Assembly: GCF_014230055.1 (NCBI RefSeq)
Contig: NZ_JACHVA010000053.1
Coordinates: forward strand, 62,001 to 126,000
Length of the DNA: 64,000 bases
Direction of reading: 5' to 3'
Origin: Puniceicoccus vermicola
GTDB lineage: Bacteria; Verrucomicrobiota; Verrucomicrobiia; Opitutales; Puniceicoccaceae
In this document: positions 1 to 10,300 of the stretch, piece after piece
Layout of the letters: the number at the start of each line of letters is the position of its first letter
Numbering within the stretch: the stretch's first letter is position 1
Made by a program: the position numbers and the translations under genes
The notes under the pieces: model-generated
Databases searched by the model: none
Seen by the model: only the letters and a program-made list of their open reading frames with translations
What the model was told of the DNA's origin: nothing

Positions 1-2
1 AC

Positions 3-86
3 GTCTCGCCTCCTCAAGCAATGCTCCAAATTAAAGAAAACATCGAACGCCTCCTTCAGGAAATGGGAGACGCTCCGCAACAATGA
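3..86 (+). CDS. C-terminal end of an unknown protein (partial)
   Basis: An open frame runs in from the left edge and stops at the TGA at 84-86. It ends in residues such as IKENIERLLQEMGDAPQQ. The stop overlaps the ATG of the NUDIX gene by four bases (ATGA), the usual spacing of coupled genes here. The visible part is too short to name. It is called only because of the overlap and the plausible amphipathic helical tail. Confidence 0.4.
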   Translation, partial: VSPPQAMLQIKENIERLLQEMGDAPQQ

Positions 87-544
87 AGTGGATTCGCCAT
101 GCATGCCGAGCCGTGATCGTTCGACGCAATCGACTCCTCGCCATCAAAATGTGTGACCGGAGCGGGGTCTTCTATGTCCTCCCCGGGGGCGGACAGCGTC
201 ACGGTGAGACGATGAAGGAAGGCCTCAAACGGGAATGTCTCGAGGAGATCAACCTCGAAGTGATCATTGGACCTTTGCTCTACGTCCGCGAATATATCGG
301 CCGAAATCACAACTTTTCCAAATACCACCGGGACTTTCATCAAGTGGAGACGGTATTTTCCTGCTCCATTGCCGAAGGCGCTGAGCCCGAGCCGGGCTCA
401 GAGACGGACCGAAAACAGATCGGAATCGAATGGCTCGACCTCAAGCAATTAGCCTCCGTGCGTTTTCTCCCTGCGGACGCGGTGCCGGTCATCCAGCGGC
501 AGATGGAGGAAGGCAGCGACCTTTACCTTGGCGATATCAACTAG
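83..544 (+). CDS. NUDIX hydrolase
   Basis: A 153-residue protein of single-domain NUDIX size. The NUDIX box lies at about residues 36-58: G-x5-E (GGQRHGE), then seven residues, then RECLEE, so the Mg2+-binding glutamates are all present. The glycine that usually follows the box is Asn (EEIN). The family cleaves nucleoside diphosphates linked to another group, and the substrate cannot be read from sequence. The start is the ATG at 83, which overlaps the upstream stop. It is separated by about 130 bases from the pilus genes that follow, so it probably belongs to the upstream operon. Confidence 0.85.
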   Translation: MKWIRHACRAVIVRRNRLLAIKMCDRSGVFYVLPGGGQRHGETMKEGLKRECLEEINLEVIIGPLLYVREYIGRNHNFSKYHRDFHQVETVFSCSIAEGAEPEPGSETDRKQIGIEWLDLKQLASVRFLPADAVPVIQRQMEEGSDLYLGDIN

Positions 545-673
545 CCCCTCAGAAATTGATCGTTATCTCGTAAATCCCTCGCTAAGAATATATTCAAGAA
601 TTTTTCAGGTTGCTCGGACAATGTAAACCGTATGTAACTTAATCGACAAGACTACCCTACCATCAAAGAGTTG

Positions 674-1702
674 ATGTTTCAGAAAAAAGCGAAAGGCCTT
701 TTTGCGGAAGTGTCTCACTATCAAGTAAGACTCGCCCGCGCCGACCGATCAACGGCTCCTCTCCAAATCGAGGCCTTGGAATCCATTCCTGTCACGACCA
801 CTGGCGAGACCCGTCGAGCGATTGAAGCCTTCGCGGGGAACCAGAAGGGAAACTACATCCAGGCTCACTGTGCGGTCTACCCGAAAGACCGCTTTGTCCA
901 CCGACACTATACCGAAAATGCAGCTCGATCGCGCCAAGAAGATTTCGCGGCCAAAACCTTAAAAGCTGAACTCAAGCTGGATCCGGACGAAGTAGCTTTT
1001 CGGATACTTCATCCCCTCACGGGCAAACGCTACAACCCGGACGAGGCTCTTTCCCGGGAGACCCTTTTCGTCGGAGCCAGCCGGGAGAGTCTTAAGGAAG
1101 AGCAGCGACGGTTGATCGAGTTGGGCCTTTACCCTGATCAACTGGAGATTGCCTCGATTCCTCTTTACGCCGGAATCAAGAGAGCCGTCGTCGAAGAGGA
1201 CATGGACAGCTCTGCGCTGATCATCGAATTCAGTGAGGGCTCCTCCTACGGGTATGTCGTCAACCTGAATGGCCTCGCCCTCTCCCATTCTCTCGAGTTC
1301 GGGATCTCGGCAATCGCCTCGAGCATTCAATCGGAGCTCGGCCTGCAAGACTCTCTTTCGGCCCGCAAAGTTATGCTTTCGAAGACATTCGATTTCAAGG
1401 ACATGGGCTCAACTCTTCTGAGAAGGCTGATCACTCAGGTACGAGCGTCCACGGGGCAGTTTGAAGTTCAGACCGGGAAATCCGTTCACTATCTATTTAT
1501 TCCGGGCTTACCCGACAGTTTATCCTGGATTGGAGAAGTTCTTGCAGAGGAGTTGGGGATGGAAAACTGGAAACCCAGCCTCGAGGAATGGTTGACTCAA
1601 GGCGGAATCACTCTTTCGCCTCAGGCAAAAGATCAACAGAATCTCACCGAATTCCTTCCCCTTTTCTGTCAAATGGCACGACTCGATACTCCCAACGCCT
1701 AA
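674..1702 (+). CDS. PilM/GspL-like actin-fold pilus assembly protein
   Basis: A 342-residue cytoplasmic protein, the first gene of a tight run that continues with PilN-like, PilO-like and secretin genes. In type IV pilus and type II secretion systems the PilM/GspL cytoplasmic domain has an actin-like fold and recruits PilN at the inner membrane. The region LIIEFSEGSSYGYVVNLNGLALSHSLEF (two short stretches, about residues 175-205) resembles the phosphate-2 strand-turn of that fold. Sequence identity to classical PilM looks low, so the call leans on gene order. A TTG at 671 is in frame, but the ATG at 674 is preferred because AAAGAG at 665-670 then has some spacing. The stop TAA abuts the next ATG. 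Confidence 0.65.
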   Translation: MFQKKAKGLFAEVSHYQVRLARADRSTAPLQIEALESIPVTTTGETRRAIEAFAGNQKGNYIQAHCAVYPKDRFVHRHYTENAARSRQEDFAAKTLKAELKLDPDEVAFRILHPLTGKRYNPDEALSRETLFVGASRESLKEEQRRLIELGLYPDQLEIASIPLYAGIKRAVVEEDMDSSALIIEFSEGSSYGYVVNLNGLALSHSLEFGISAIASSIQSELGLQDSLSARKVMLSKTFDFKDMGSTLLRRLITQVRASTGQFEVQTGKSVHYLFIPGLPDSLSWIGEVLAEELGMENWKPSLEEWLTQGGITLSPQAKDQQNLTEFLPLFCQMARLDTPNA

Positions 1703-2344
1703 ATGAGTGCCCTAAAAAAGAAGAAGAAGAAGGATTTCCCGGCTTGGCATCCCGATTTCCGCATTGGCGAGGATTTGCCGGACATCAAAGCCGTTCGTAC
1801 GGACTTTCTGATCAACATTGGATCCATCGTCCTCGCCCTCGCCCTCCTCTTCTGGATCGCCTATCGCGAAGCGACCATAAATAGCCTGCAGGGAGACTTG
1901 GAGGCATTGACCAGCGAGCAGAAACGGCTCGAACCCGAGAATCGTCAGTTGGTCTTGCTGAACTCCCGTTTCCTGAGACAAAAGCAACTCTACGACGATC
2001 TGGAAAAATTCTTTGATATTCCCGTCGATGTCCCCCGGCTCCTCGCCGATATCGCCGACTTCCGCCCGGAAGGCGTTTCATTCGAAGAGATCGCATTTCA
2101 GGAAATGGAGCAAGCCACCAAAGAGAACGTTGAGCGCAGTTACCGCATTTATCTTCGCGGAGAGACGAAGAACCTACAGGACGCGGCGGCCCTCAAGGAA
2201 TCGCTGGAAGGCCTTCCCTACCTCCAAGATATGGCGGCCGACTTCACCGAAGGCTCCAATCCACGTAATCCCGTTCTCAATACTTTTGGATTTACATTGG
2301 ATGTGCGCTTCGAACCCCAAAAGAACAAGGAGGCGAAGAAGTGA
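1703..2344 (+). CDS. PilN-like inner membrane pilus assembly protein
   Basis: A 213-residue bitopic protein: a basic lysine-rich cytoplasmic N-terminus, one transmembrane helix at about residues 35-53 (INIGSIVLALALLFWIAY), a coiled-coil stretch (residues 55-90) and a small alpha/beta periplasmic domain. This is the PilN/GspL layout. PilN binds PilM through its cytoplasmic N-terminus and pairs with PilO through the periplasmic part. The start follows the PilM stop with no gap, and the end overlaps the next gene's GTG. The N-terminus lacks the clear INLLP motif of proteobacterial PilN, so this is a remote homologue. Confidence 0.65.
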   Translation: MSALKKKKKKDFPAWHPDFRIGEDLPDIKAVRTDFLINIGSIVLALALLFWIAYREATINSLQGDLEALTSEQKRLEPENRQLVLLNSRFLRQKQLYDDLEKFFDIPVDVPRLLADIADFRPEGVSFEEIAFQEMEQATKENVERSYRIYLRGETKNLQDAAALKESLEGLPYLQDMAADFTEGSNPRNPVLNTFGFTLDVRFEPQKNKEAKK

Positions 2345-2916
2345 AACTGTCACTCCCTCCCCTCTTTCGTAAATTTGCGATTCCGGCAATCGCCGGAATC
2401 TTCGTACTGATCTGTCTGCTGATTTTCTTTCTTCGATTTTCCACCTTGAGCGACCTGAAAACCTCGATTTCAGAGGCGGAACGGGAAGTGCTCACCATGC
2501 GACGCAATATTAAGAGCTCGGAAAATCTCGAGTCACAGCTCGAAACCATTGAAGCTCTCACCGACAGGCTGCAGGAACGGACAATCGAGCCAGAAGACAC
2601 TGCGGTGAACACGGCTTACTTCTATCAATTTGAAACCGATCAGGTTCAAATCGAATCCGTTGAACAGCGCAACACGCCGGTACCGAAATCGTACAGCCCA
2701 TGGAAAATGAAAAATTTCGGAACAACGCTGTTCACCATTCGGGCTACCGGAAGTTTTCAGCAACTGCTTTATTTCATCTTCCAAATCCGGGGCGGAGAGA
2801 AAATCGTTCGTCTCATAAATTTCTCGATTATACCTGCAGATGGAGAAGGGGAAAAAATTCGACGAATCACGTTGACTCTGGAAGCTCTGACCTCTCCACC
2901 CCAAAAAAAGCAGTAA
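2341..2916 (+). CDS. PilO-like inner membrane pilus assembly protein
   Basis: A 191-residue protein starting at a GTG that overlaps the TGA of the preceding gene (GTGA). It has one transmembrane helix at about residues 14-34, a coiled coil up to residue about 85 (LKTSISEAEREVLTMRRNIKS and on), then a compact periplasmic domain containing FTIRATGSFQQLLYFIFQI, a pattern seen in PilO/GspM ferredoxin-like domains. PilO forms heterodimers with PilN and aligns the inner-membrane platform with the secretin. Order and topology (M-N-O-x-secretin) support the call more than similarity does. Confidence 0.65.
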   Translation: MKLSLPPLFRKFAIPAIAGIFVLICLLIFFLRFSTLSDLKTSISEAEREVLTMRRNIKSSENLESQLETIEALTDRLQERTIEPEDTAVNTAYFYQFETDQVQIESVEQRNTPVPKSYSPWKMKNFGTTLFTIRATGSFQQLLYFIFQIRGGEKIVRLINFSIIPADGEGEKIRRITLTLEALTSPPQKKQ

Positions 2917-2931
2917 CCTCAGGATCAAACG

Positions 2932-3429
2932 GTGAAAACTCGACTCTGCATACTCCTCCTCGCGCAAATCCATCTCTCGGCGGCAACGATGATTCTCCCG
3001 GAGGAACGTCGCGCCGACATCATCGAAGGTTTTGAAATTTCGATGTCTTACGATAACCCCACAATGGAAGAGCTCCGTCTGATTCCGGATCCGTTTGTCT
3101 TCGGAAGAGAGATCGCGACGGAGGAGCCGGAGTCCGTCGTCAACGGGATGAGTGATGAAGAATTACTCGAAACCTTTGCTTCCACCCTCCAGAATGCCGT
3201 GATCGGTTATCAAGAGTTTGGCGAACGTTCTTTCCTCGCCACGAAGAACTATGGGCTTCTTCGTGATGGAGACACCGTCACTCTTCCCGTCCCGGAAACT
3301 CCGAACCAGACTGCATCCGTAAAGATCATCAATCCATCGAGGCAAGGCATGACTCTCCAAATGGGAGAGTTGGAGACCTATGTTCCCCTTGATTCCAATC
3401 CTTCCGGCGTAACCAACTCCCGTCCTTAG
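2932..3429 (+). CDS. Small exported protein in the PilP position
   Basis: A 165-residue protein beginning at a GTG (2932) with a short signal-peptide-like N-terminus (MKTRLCILLLAQIHLSAAT). It lies between the PilO-like gene and the secretin, exactly where PilP or GspC sits in related operons. Those proteins link the inner-membrane platform to the secretin N-domains. The C-terminal half (residues 110-155, ending in MTLQMGELETYVPLD) could be a small beta-rich domain. No lipobox cysteine is visible, unlike proteobacterial PilP. The PilP role is inferred from position only. Confidence 0.5.
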   Translation: MKTRLCILLLAQIHLSAATMILPEERRADIIEGFEISMSYDNPTMEELRLIPDPFVFGREIATEEPESVVNGMSDEELLETFASTLQNAVIGYQEFGERSFLATKNYGLLRDGDTVTLPVPETPNQTASVKIINPSRQGMTLQMGELETYVPLDSNPSGVTNSRP

Positions 3430-3448
3430 TCATCCGCATTCCTACGCA

Positions 3449-6262
3449 ATGAGAATTCCAAGCATTCCCCTCACACTTCTCCTCCTCAATCTTGCTCTTG
3501 GTTCCACGGGATGGGGGCAGGAAGACGGAGACCCGAATCCCATCGATAAAACGATCGACGTCCAAGAGGCTGCCAATGCCTACATGGAGCAACTGAATCT
3601 CTTACTCGAGGACAACCCGTCTCCATCCTCTGCCCCCACCAGCATCGAAGAACCCCAAATTCCAGAACCCGAAATTTCCGGAACGGAGATCCCTGAACCC
3701 ACCATCCCTGAACCCGAAATCGCCGAACCGGAAATGGAGTCGATGGACGCACGCCCGGTCGACCAAACCCCCGTAACTCCGCCAGCCGTTTCCGAACCCT
3801 CGATTTCTCTGGAACGCTTCGACCTCGACTATACCGACACCCCAATCCGAACCATTCTTCGCAATGTTGCCGATGCCGCCGAGCTGAATGTCATCATTCC
3901 AGACAGTCTTGTCGGAAGTCTTTCCCTACAACTCAAGAATGTTACTTGGCCTCAGGTCTATGACATCGCCTTGGAGAGCACCGGCTTTGTCTGGACCCGC
4001 GCGGACTCCGGCATCATCCGCATTCAACGCGTCAGCGCCGATCAGGCAATTGAGGTCGGCGATAATGGACTGATTTCCGTCAATTTCCGCAACGAACCGA
4101 CCCGGACCGCGGTTCAAGCCTTGGCGGAAGTCGTGGGCTTGAACATTATCATTCCGGCGGAGCTCGAAGGGACCACCTCAGCCTCTCTGACCAATGTTGC
4201 CTGGGAGCGTGTCCTCACCACCATCCTCGAAGACAACGATTACCAATGGATGGAGAACGATGGAATCATCGGCATCCGCGCGATCGATTCTCGGGTCGTC
4301 TTGGATCCTCAAAACCGAACCCTGAACATCTCCGTGCAGGATACTCCTTTTCAGGAGGTAGCCACCTTGATTGGACAAACCCAGACCCCGGTGGTGAACG
4401 TCGTCAGCCCCCCGGAAATTGAAAACCTTCCCGTCTCGCTCGCAGTCGAAGGAGTGACTTTTGAACAAGCCCTCAATCTCGCTATCCTGAAACTTCCGAA
4501 AGTGGCCATCGGTTCCGCCAACGAAGGAGGGGCTCAGCAATATCAAGCTTACTCGACCTATGAAGCCGGTCCGAACCTCGTCCAGATTGTGGACCAGCAA
4601 TTTCTCAATAGCCTTCGCAACGAGCCTCCGGTTGTCCGCATCTATGACCTCCGTTATGCCAGTGCGGGCGATCTTCTCTTGAAAATCATGCCCAGCCCGT
4701 TGGATACCTCGGAAACTTCGAACGGCGCGATTCCCTCGTTCCGGCAAGCTGCCGATCTAGTACGCCCGGTGGTCGAGGGAGTCCAAAGCGTCGCCGCCGA
4801 CCACGCGAACAACCTTCTTCTTGTCACCGCCCGCCCCGCGGCGCTTGCCGAAGTCACCTCTCTGATTGAACGCCTTGACCAGCCTCTCAAACAGATCCTC
4901 ATCGAATCGAAATTCGTCGAAATCACCGGACAAGACGGCAAAAATCTCGGGGTTGACTGGTCGACCCTCCAAGGCTGGGGAATCAATATGGGGCCCTTTT
5001 CGCGGACCTGGACCCGGGACCGCTCGCAGACCGATACGGGCACGACCACCAATTCGAATAACCGCAACTTCTCGGACAGCACGACTCGCTCGATCATCGA
5101 TGGTCGAACCTTCAACAGCTCCGACAGTATTTCTCGAAGCAACTTGTCCAGCTCCAATTCATCATCAAACTTCAGCCGAACCACAGAAACATCGAACACT
5201 GGTGGCCCTACTTCCTTTACAAACGAAACGAGTAACTCCCTCACCAATTCCAGCAATCAGTCCAATACCAGCGACAATCAGTTCAATAGAACGAATGCCG
5301 TAAACCAATCGGACATCACCAATCGTGATATTACGAACTCTCGGTCGAACAGCAACAGCTTCACCAACACACTTGAGAACATTGCCTCCACCTCCCGCGC
5401 CGACACCGCGATCTTCTCGACCGACGAATTCCGGCTCATCCTTCGCGCCCTGGAGGAAGAAAGTGACGCGAAACTGATCACCAATCCGAATGTGGTCGCG
5501 ATCAACGGAAAGCAGGCCCGCGTCGAACTCACTGACTACTACTACAAGTCAGGCCCTACTGAGACGAACGATGGGGTCACCACAACAGGGGAGCCTGTTC
5601 CCCTCGAGCCGCGCCCTGGAACCACTCTTGTGGTCACCCCCACCGTGGTCGGCGGACAGTTGATTTCCCTCAATGTCATTCCCCAAGTGAACAGCATTGT
5701 TTCCAATCAGATCATCGACGGAAACGAGATTCCGATCGTCCGCCGCCGGGCAACCGATTCCGAAGTGCTCCTTCGTAGCGGATCGACTTTGGCGATTGGT
5801 GGATTGATTACGGACGAAAACGTCACGAACTCCAATAAGGTACCGGTCCTCGGAGACATTCCGATTCTAGGACGGCTCTTTTCCTCGGAAACGACGAGCG
5901 TGCAGACGACCAACCAGATCATCTTCATTACAGCCAGCCTCCTGAATCCGCAATCCAACACATACATGGACGTCGTTGGGATCGAACGCTTCAACTCCAT
6001 GGGACTCACCGATCGCGAAGTTCAAGGGGTCGGTGCACGAGAGCTCTCTGCCGAAGAATTGCAACTTCAGCAAGCTGTTCGCAAAGCGAGAAACGAGGCG
6101 GCTACCGAAGAGATCATGAAAGCTCTCCGGATGCGGGAAAAAATTGAAGAAACCGAAGAAGCCGTCCTCGACGGATCGGCTGCGGAGGAAGATATCGAAG
6201 AGCCCGAGGCGAAAGATGGCGACAATCAACCACGCAAGTATGGCCCCATCAGCCGCAAATAA
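3449..6262 (+). CDS. Secretin (PilQ/GspD family) with Ser/Asn/Thr-rich insert
   Basis: A 937-residue outer-membrane secretin, the gated pore of pili or type II secretion. Visible order: signal peptide (1-24); a Pro/Glu-rich linker with repeated IPEPEI-type units (about 70-95); STN/N-domain units marked by recurrent IRTILRNVADAAELNVII-type segments (residues 125-325); a larger N-domain (390-500, KQILIESKFVEITGQDGKNLG); a roughly 120-residue Ser/Asn/Thr-rich stretch (about 525-645); and the secretin core (650-830) with NPNVVAINGKQARV and VPVLGDIPILGRLFSS. The charged C-terminal tail is Glu/Lys-rich. Most secretins have only a short gap where the polar stretch sits. The gene belongs to the co-directional pilM-N-O operon. 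Confidence 0.9.
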   Translation: MRIPSIPLTLLLLNLALGSTGWGQEDGDPNPIDKTIDVQEAANAYMEQLNLLLEDNPSPSSAPTSIEEPQIPEPEISGTEIPEPTIPEPEIAEPEMESMDARPVDQTPVTPPAVSEPSISLERFDLDYTDTPIRTILRNVADAAELNVIIPDSLVGSLSLQLKNVTWPQVYDIALESTGFVWTRADSGIIRIQRVSADQAIEVGDNGLISVNFRNEPTRTAVQALAEVVGLNIIIPAELEGTTSASLTNVAWERVLTTILEDNDYQWMENDGIIGIRAIDSRVVLDPQNRTLNISVQDTPFQEVATLIGQTQTPVVNVVSPPEIENLPVSLAVEGVTFEQALNLAILKLPKVAIGSANEGGAQQYQAYSTYEAGPNLVQIVDQQFLNSLRNEPPVVRIYDLRYASAGDLLLKIMPSPLDTSETSNGAIPSFRQAADLVRPVVEGVQSVAADHANNLLLVTARPAALAEVTSLIERLDQPLKQILIESKFVEITGQDGKNLGVDWSTLQGWGINMGPFSRTWTRDRSQTDTGTTTNSNNRNFSDSTTRSIIDGRTFNSSDSISRSNLSSSNSSSNFSRTTETSNTGGPTSFTNETSNSLTNSSNQSNTSDNQFNRTNAVNQSDITNRDITNSRSNSNSFTNTLENIASTSRADTAIFSTDEFRLILRALEEESDAKLITNPNVVAINGKQARVELTDYYYKSGPTETNDGVTTTGEPVPLEPRPGTTLVVTPTVVGGQLISLNVIPQVNSIVSNQIIDGNEIPIVRRRATDSEVLLRSGSTLAIGGLITDENVTNSNKVPVLGDIPILGRLFSSETTSVQTTNQIIFITASLLNPQSNTYMDVVGIERFNSMGLTDREVQGVGARELSAEELQLQQAVRKARNEAATEEIMKALRMREKIEETEEAVLDGSAAEEDIEEPEAKDGDNQPRKYGPISRK

Positions 6263-6289
6263 TCTCATGCATCTCAAAGGAGCACATCC

Positions 6290-7057
6290 ATGAAATTTCT
6301 CGTTCCCGTTCTTTGCATTTCGCTTTGCGGTGGATTGTCGGCTCAGAATGGAGCGGATGATTTCCGGGCGGAAACCCGCTACTTTTCGGATTCGGGCGGC
6401 TCCTACCTCGTGGTTCGGCCAGAGGCCCCCACGGGCTCTTTTGCTGGAAGTCTGGAACTGCGCATCGAAGACGAAACGTTTTTCAATTCGCAACTTTCGG
6501 AATTTCAAAAGCGCGAGATTGCCACGATTCACGGTGGAGGGCTGAGTAATTTTGGTCTCCGTTTCTTCACCCAAGAATTGCGCAGCCAAGAAGAGTTTCT
6601 GCAGCTCTTGGAAGAATTCAAATTGAAGGTCGCTGCATTCCGGCGAAATCGATCCGAGATCGAAAAACTTGACGAAAAATGGATAGGCCAAGGCGAGGCC
6701 GCGCTCAGTCAGTCCCGAGAGATCACGACCATACAAACCGACTTCATTGATCGTCCATCGGTTGTCACCCTGAATTGGGATATGCAGGCCAACCGCATTT
6801 GGTTGAGCTTGGATGATTTCATCAACATCGACAGCTCACTCGCCGAACCGCTCTCGCGTCTAATCGAGAGGATTCCGATGTATTCCCGCAAACGGCAGGA
6901 ATACAAAAATGAAATCGAAGCCAAGAACGAGTGGATTAATCAAACTCTTTCCCTCCCGAAGGACGCCCAAGACGGACTGAAGGCCGATGACATCGATACC
7001 CCGACCGTGATTTCCGAGGAGCAGGAAAAGAAAGACGAAGGGAAGACCCAAGACTGA
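6290..7057 (+). CDS. Exported coiled-coil protein, unknown function
   Basis: A 255-residue protein with a clear signal peptide (MKFLVPVLCISLCGGLSAQ) and a good ribosome site (AAGGAG, about 8 bases before the ATG). The middle is helical and charged (QSQEEFLQLLEEFKLKV-type heptads, about residues 100-150). The end is Lys/Glu-rich and disordered. No family is recognised. It follows the secretin by 27 bases and is probably the last gene of the pilus operon, so an accessory periplasmic role is possible but unproven. Confidence 0.7.
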   Translation: MKFLVPVLCISLCGGLSAQNGADDFRAETRYFSDSGGSYLVVRPEAPTGSFAGSLELRIEDETFFNSQLSEFQKREIATIHGGGLSNFGLRFFTQELRSQEEFLQLLEEFKLKVAAFRRNRSEIEKLDEKWIGQGEAALSQSREITTIQTDFIDRPSVVTLNWDMQANRIWLSLDDFINIDSSLAEPLSRLIERIPMYSRKRQEYKNEIEAKNEWINQTLSLPKDAQDGLKADDIDTPTVISEEQEKKDEGKTQD

Positions 7058-7331
7058 GCTGGCTCGGGTTTTTGGAAAATAACGAACTCAACCGACTCGC
7101 CGGAGAGCATTGAAGGCGAAACCAGGAACCCGCAACACTCAGGTCATGCGAAAACGGATAGGCTCATTCCCGGTCCACATGAGTCGTTCGGTCGCAAGCA
7201 CGGAAACGAATAGCGGAATCCGAAACGAGATAGCCAGACAGTAGTTTCCTCTGCTTTCCAGATATCGATGGAGATGCTCCGAGGGATCCCACAACTCCAG
7301 TCACGTGAGGACGGAAAGTTCTCCCCCTACT
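7058..7331. other. Intergenic gap between convergent genes
   Basis: This 274-base stretch separates two converging genes. I see no supportable ORF, RNA or clear terminator. There is only a weak GAGC/GCTC pair just after 7055, followed by five T. Confidence 0.4.
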
Positions 7332-10300
7332 CTATTCCACTACTCGCACTCTGAGGAACATAGTTGAAGCTCCTGATGGAATCGAGAAATCGACTTGAAC
7401 GGAATTTCCGTCCACCGATTCGGCCAAACCATCCGCATTATCCCAAGCACCCGAAACCGGGTCGTAGCTGCGAATGGTGTCCCAAGAAACCATATCGCTG
7501 GATTCCTGAATTTGAATGGACACATCGGAAGTAAGTCGACGTTTGAAGCATAGCATAATTTCACCTCCAGAGTTCACCATCTGGACCAGAGAACCCGATT
7601 CTGGATTCACTGGATCTCCGAGCAGAGCGTATTCCAGCGCCACCGAATACCCATCGCCATCCGGATCGTCAGAACCAGTTACCGGTCCGACGGTTAGCGC
7701 CGAGAAATCATAGGAATCGATCCATTCGCTCAAGGTAATTGCCGCGACTTCCGGCAGGGAAATCAGAATGGTTCCGTTCTCGCCCACGGCTACAAATCGA
7801 TCGCCTCCGAAAATCACCTCGTTCAGAGTATTTATTCCGAGACTGATTTCCCGAATCCAACGGCTTGAACTGTCAGCTGGATTGATGGGTTCCAGAATCG
7901 CTTCCTTGGTCGCAGTGAGTACAGAGCCATTCGAGCCGACAACCTTGAATGTTGAGTTTCCAAAGGTAATCGACGAAAGAGTCGGGGAATCGGGGAGGAC
8001 CGATGATGGAATCTCTTTCTGGAACCAAGTAACCCCACCATCCTGAGAATAGAGATAATCGCCATAATTAGTGATTGCGACGAAGAGACCATCACCATAG
8101 GCCACGCTTTTCATCGAATAGGATAAAGTTCCCGTAGTTCGTCTTGTCCAATTCGTCCCAGTGTTAGAAGTCAAGACGGTCCCGGAAAACCCAACCGCAA
8201 CAAACAACGGATTACCACTCGTATTTTCTCCCAAAACCAGATCTGTGAGCGGGTTGGTGGTCGGTAGTGAGCGACGAGTCCAATTAACCCCATTGGCAGA
8301 CGTATGGTAGTTCCCCGAGGCCCCAGTTTCTATGGCCACGAAGAGACCCATACCATACTCGACGGCACCCAAGACGTTAATCGTTGATGCACTGGTTGAG
8401 TTCCAACTCACCCCATTATCTGTTGAATATTGCACGGCTCCATTGAAACCGACTGCAACGAACTTCTCCGCACCATAGGTAACATCATAGAAAATCGGGC
8501 TATTCGGCGCTGGCACCATCGCCTCCCAATTAGAAGGATCAGTAGAAGCTTCAACCGTCCTCGCGATACTTCCCCCTAATGCCACCGCGACAAACTGCCC
8601 GTCACCGTAAGCAGCTCCATAGAAGTTATCGGTCGTATTGACTGGGCCGCGACCGAAGTTTGAAACAGTAAAGGATTGCTCAACCGGATCGGCGGCGAAG
8701 ACATTCACATTTCCACCCTGAGTCGCTTGGACCTTGACGGTCCCGGATGTACCATTGAGCGTCAGCGTGCTTCCTGAAATGGACGCAATATCTGCACCCT
8801 CGACCACCGTGAATGAAATAGGATAGTCCGCCGAAGATGCGGGCGAATCGTTGTCACCAATATAAGTCCGAGCCACCAGCGGTATTGAGATAACACTTCC
8901 CTCAAACTGGTTGTCAATCTCCTCAAACTCTAAGGTCTGGCTCGCTTTTGAAACCGGAACACTCAGCTCTCCGGTCGCGGGTCCATAATCCCCATTTGGT
9001 TCGGCTTCGGCGGTGATTATGATGGTCCCTGAGGAAAGGATGGTCACCGTATTTCCATCGAGGCTCGCGACGGTACTATCCGCAAGAGAGAAGGTCACTT
9101 CGCCTCCACCGTCCGCCGAGGCGTTTAGGACAAACGGCGGATCTCCGAAGGTCTTTGATCCTGGGTCCGAGAAAGTAATGTTCTGCCTGTATCGGGAAAT
9201 GTAGAACGATTGGCGTACCGGTTCTGCCGTCACACCGGAACTCGGGAGAGCATAAGCCTCGAGAATCACTTCACCCTGGGAACCAATCGATCCTTCGATC
9301 GAAACCTCATGGACATAGGTTTCATTCCCATTTCCATCGCTTTGGTAGTAATTCCGCAAAGAGATCAAACTAGCGCCCTGGATAACTTGGATTCCCACAT
9401 CTTCACCATCGGAGGTTGCTGCCTGAATGAAGAAATTTTCATCGCTGAGAAGCTTGTCCGGTATCGCGTTGAAGACGATTTCCGTTTCCTCGGCGGTGAT
9501 GGAGTAAGTTACGGTTTCGGAGAGCGGCGAATAAGTCGCATCTCCAGAGTTGTAGAGCCGGACCACGACGTCACTTCCAACGGCCCCTGGATTCAGGGTC
9601 ATTGAGGTTCCGGAAATCGTCGCGTCTCCACTGACGATTTCGAATTGAACCCCCAATCCCGTCGGATCACTGGTCGTCGCATCAATGGAAGTCGCGGACA
9701 ATCCGATCGGAGACGACGAATAAGAAAGACCTCCTTCAGCAGGGAACAAGTTGGTGTAAGTTTGCGTCTCACCCACTACCGTAAACGACTGGTCGATCCC
9801 CGGCACGGCGAGGTATTCCTCATCCACAGGAAGCGAGGCCCGCACAACATATTCGCCGGGATATCCAGAGACTTCGAGCGTCGCGGTGGTAGAGCCGTCT
9901 CCCTGCAAGGTGCGATCGGTGATCGTTCCGGAACCCGAAACCAGGTTGAATTCGACGAGCTGGTCGGTTGGCGTTCCACCGGCTAGAGCCGTTGCCGTGA
10001 GGGTCGTAGTCAAACCACCCGACGGCGAGGATACCGCGGGAAAATCAAGGGTTCTCTCGATCTTGTTCGGGTTCGACAATCCCGAGGACAAGATGGTTCC
10101 TCCTTCACCCACGATGACAAAGATGGAGTCCCGGTAGGTAATGTCATGAAGATTCTGAGTAGTTCCGCTTTCACGAAGAATCCAAGTCTGACCGTTGTCG
10201 CTGCTGGTGTAAATTACACCGCCATCGCCAACGGTAATAAATCGCCCGCTTCCGTAGGTAGCGGCTTGGAAAGTAACCGGAGCCGGTGACGGCCGAACAC

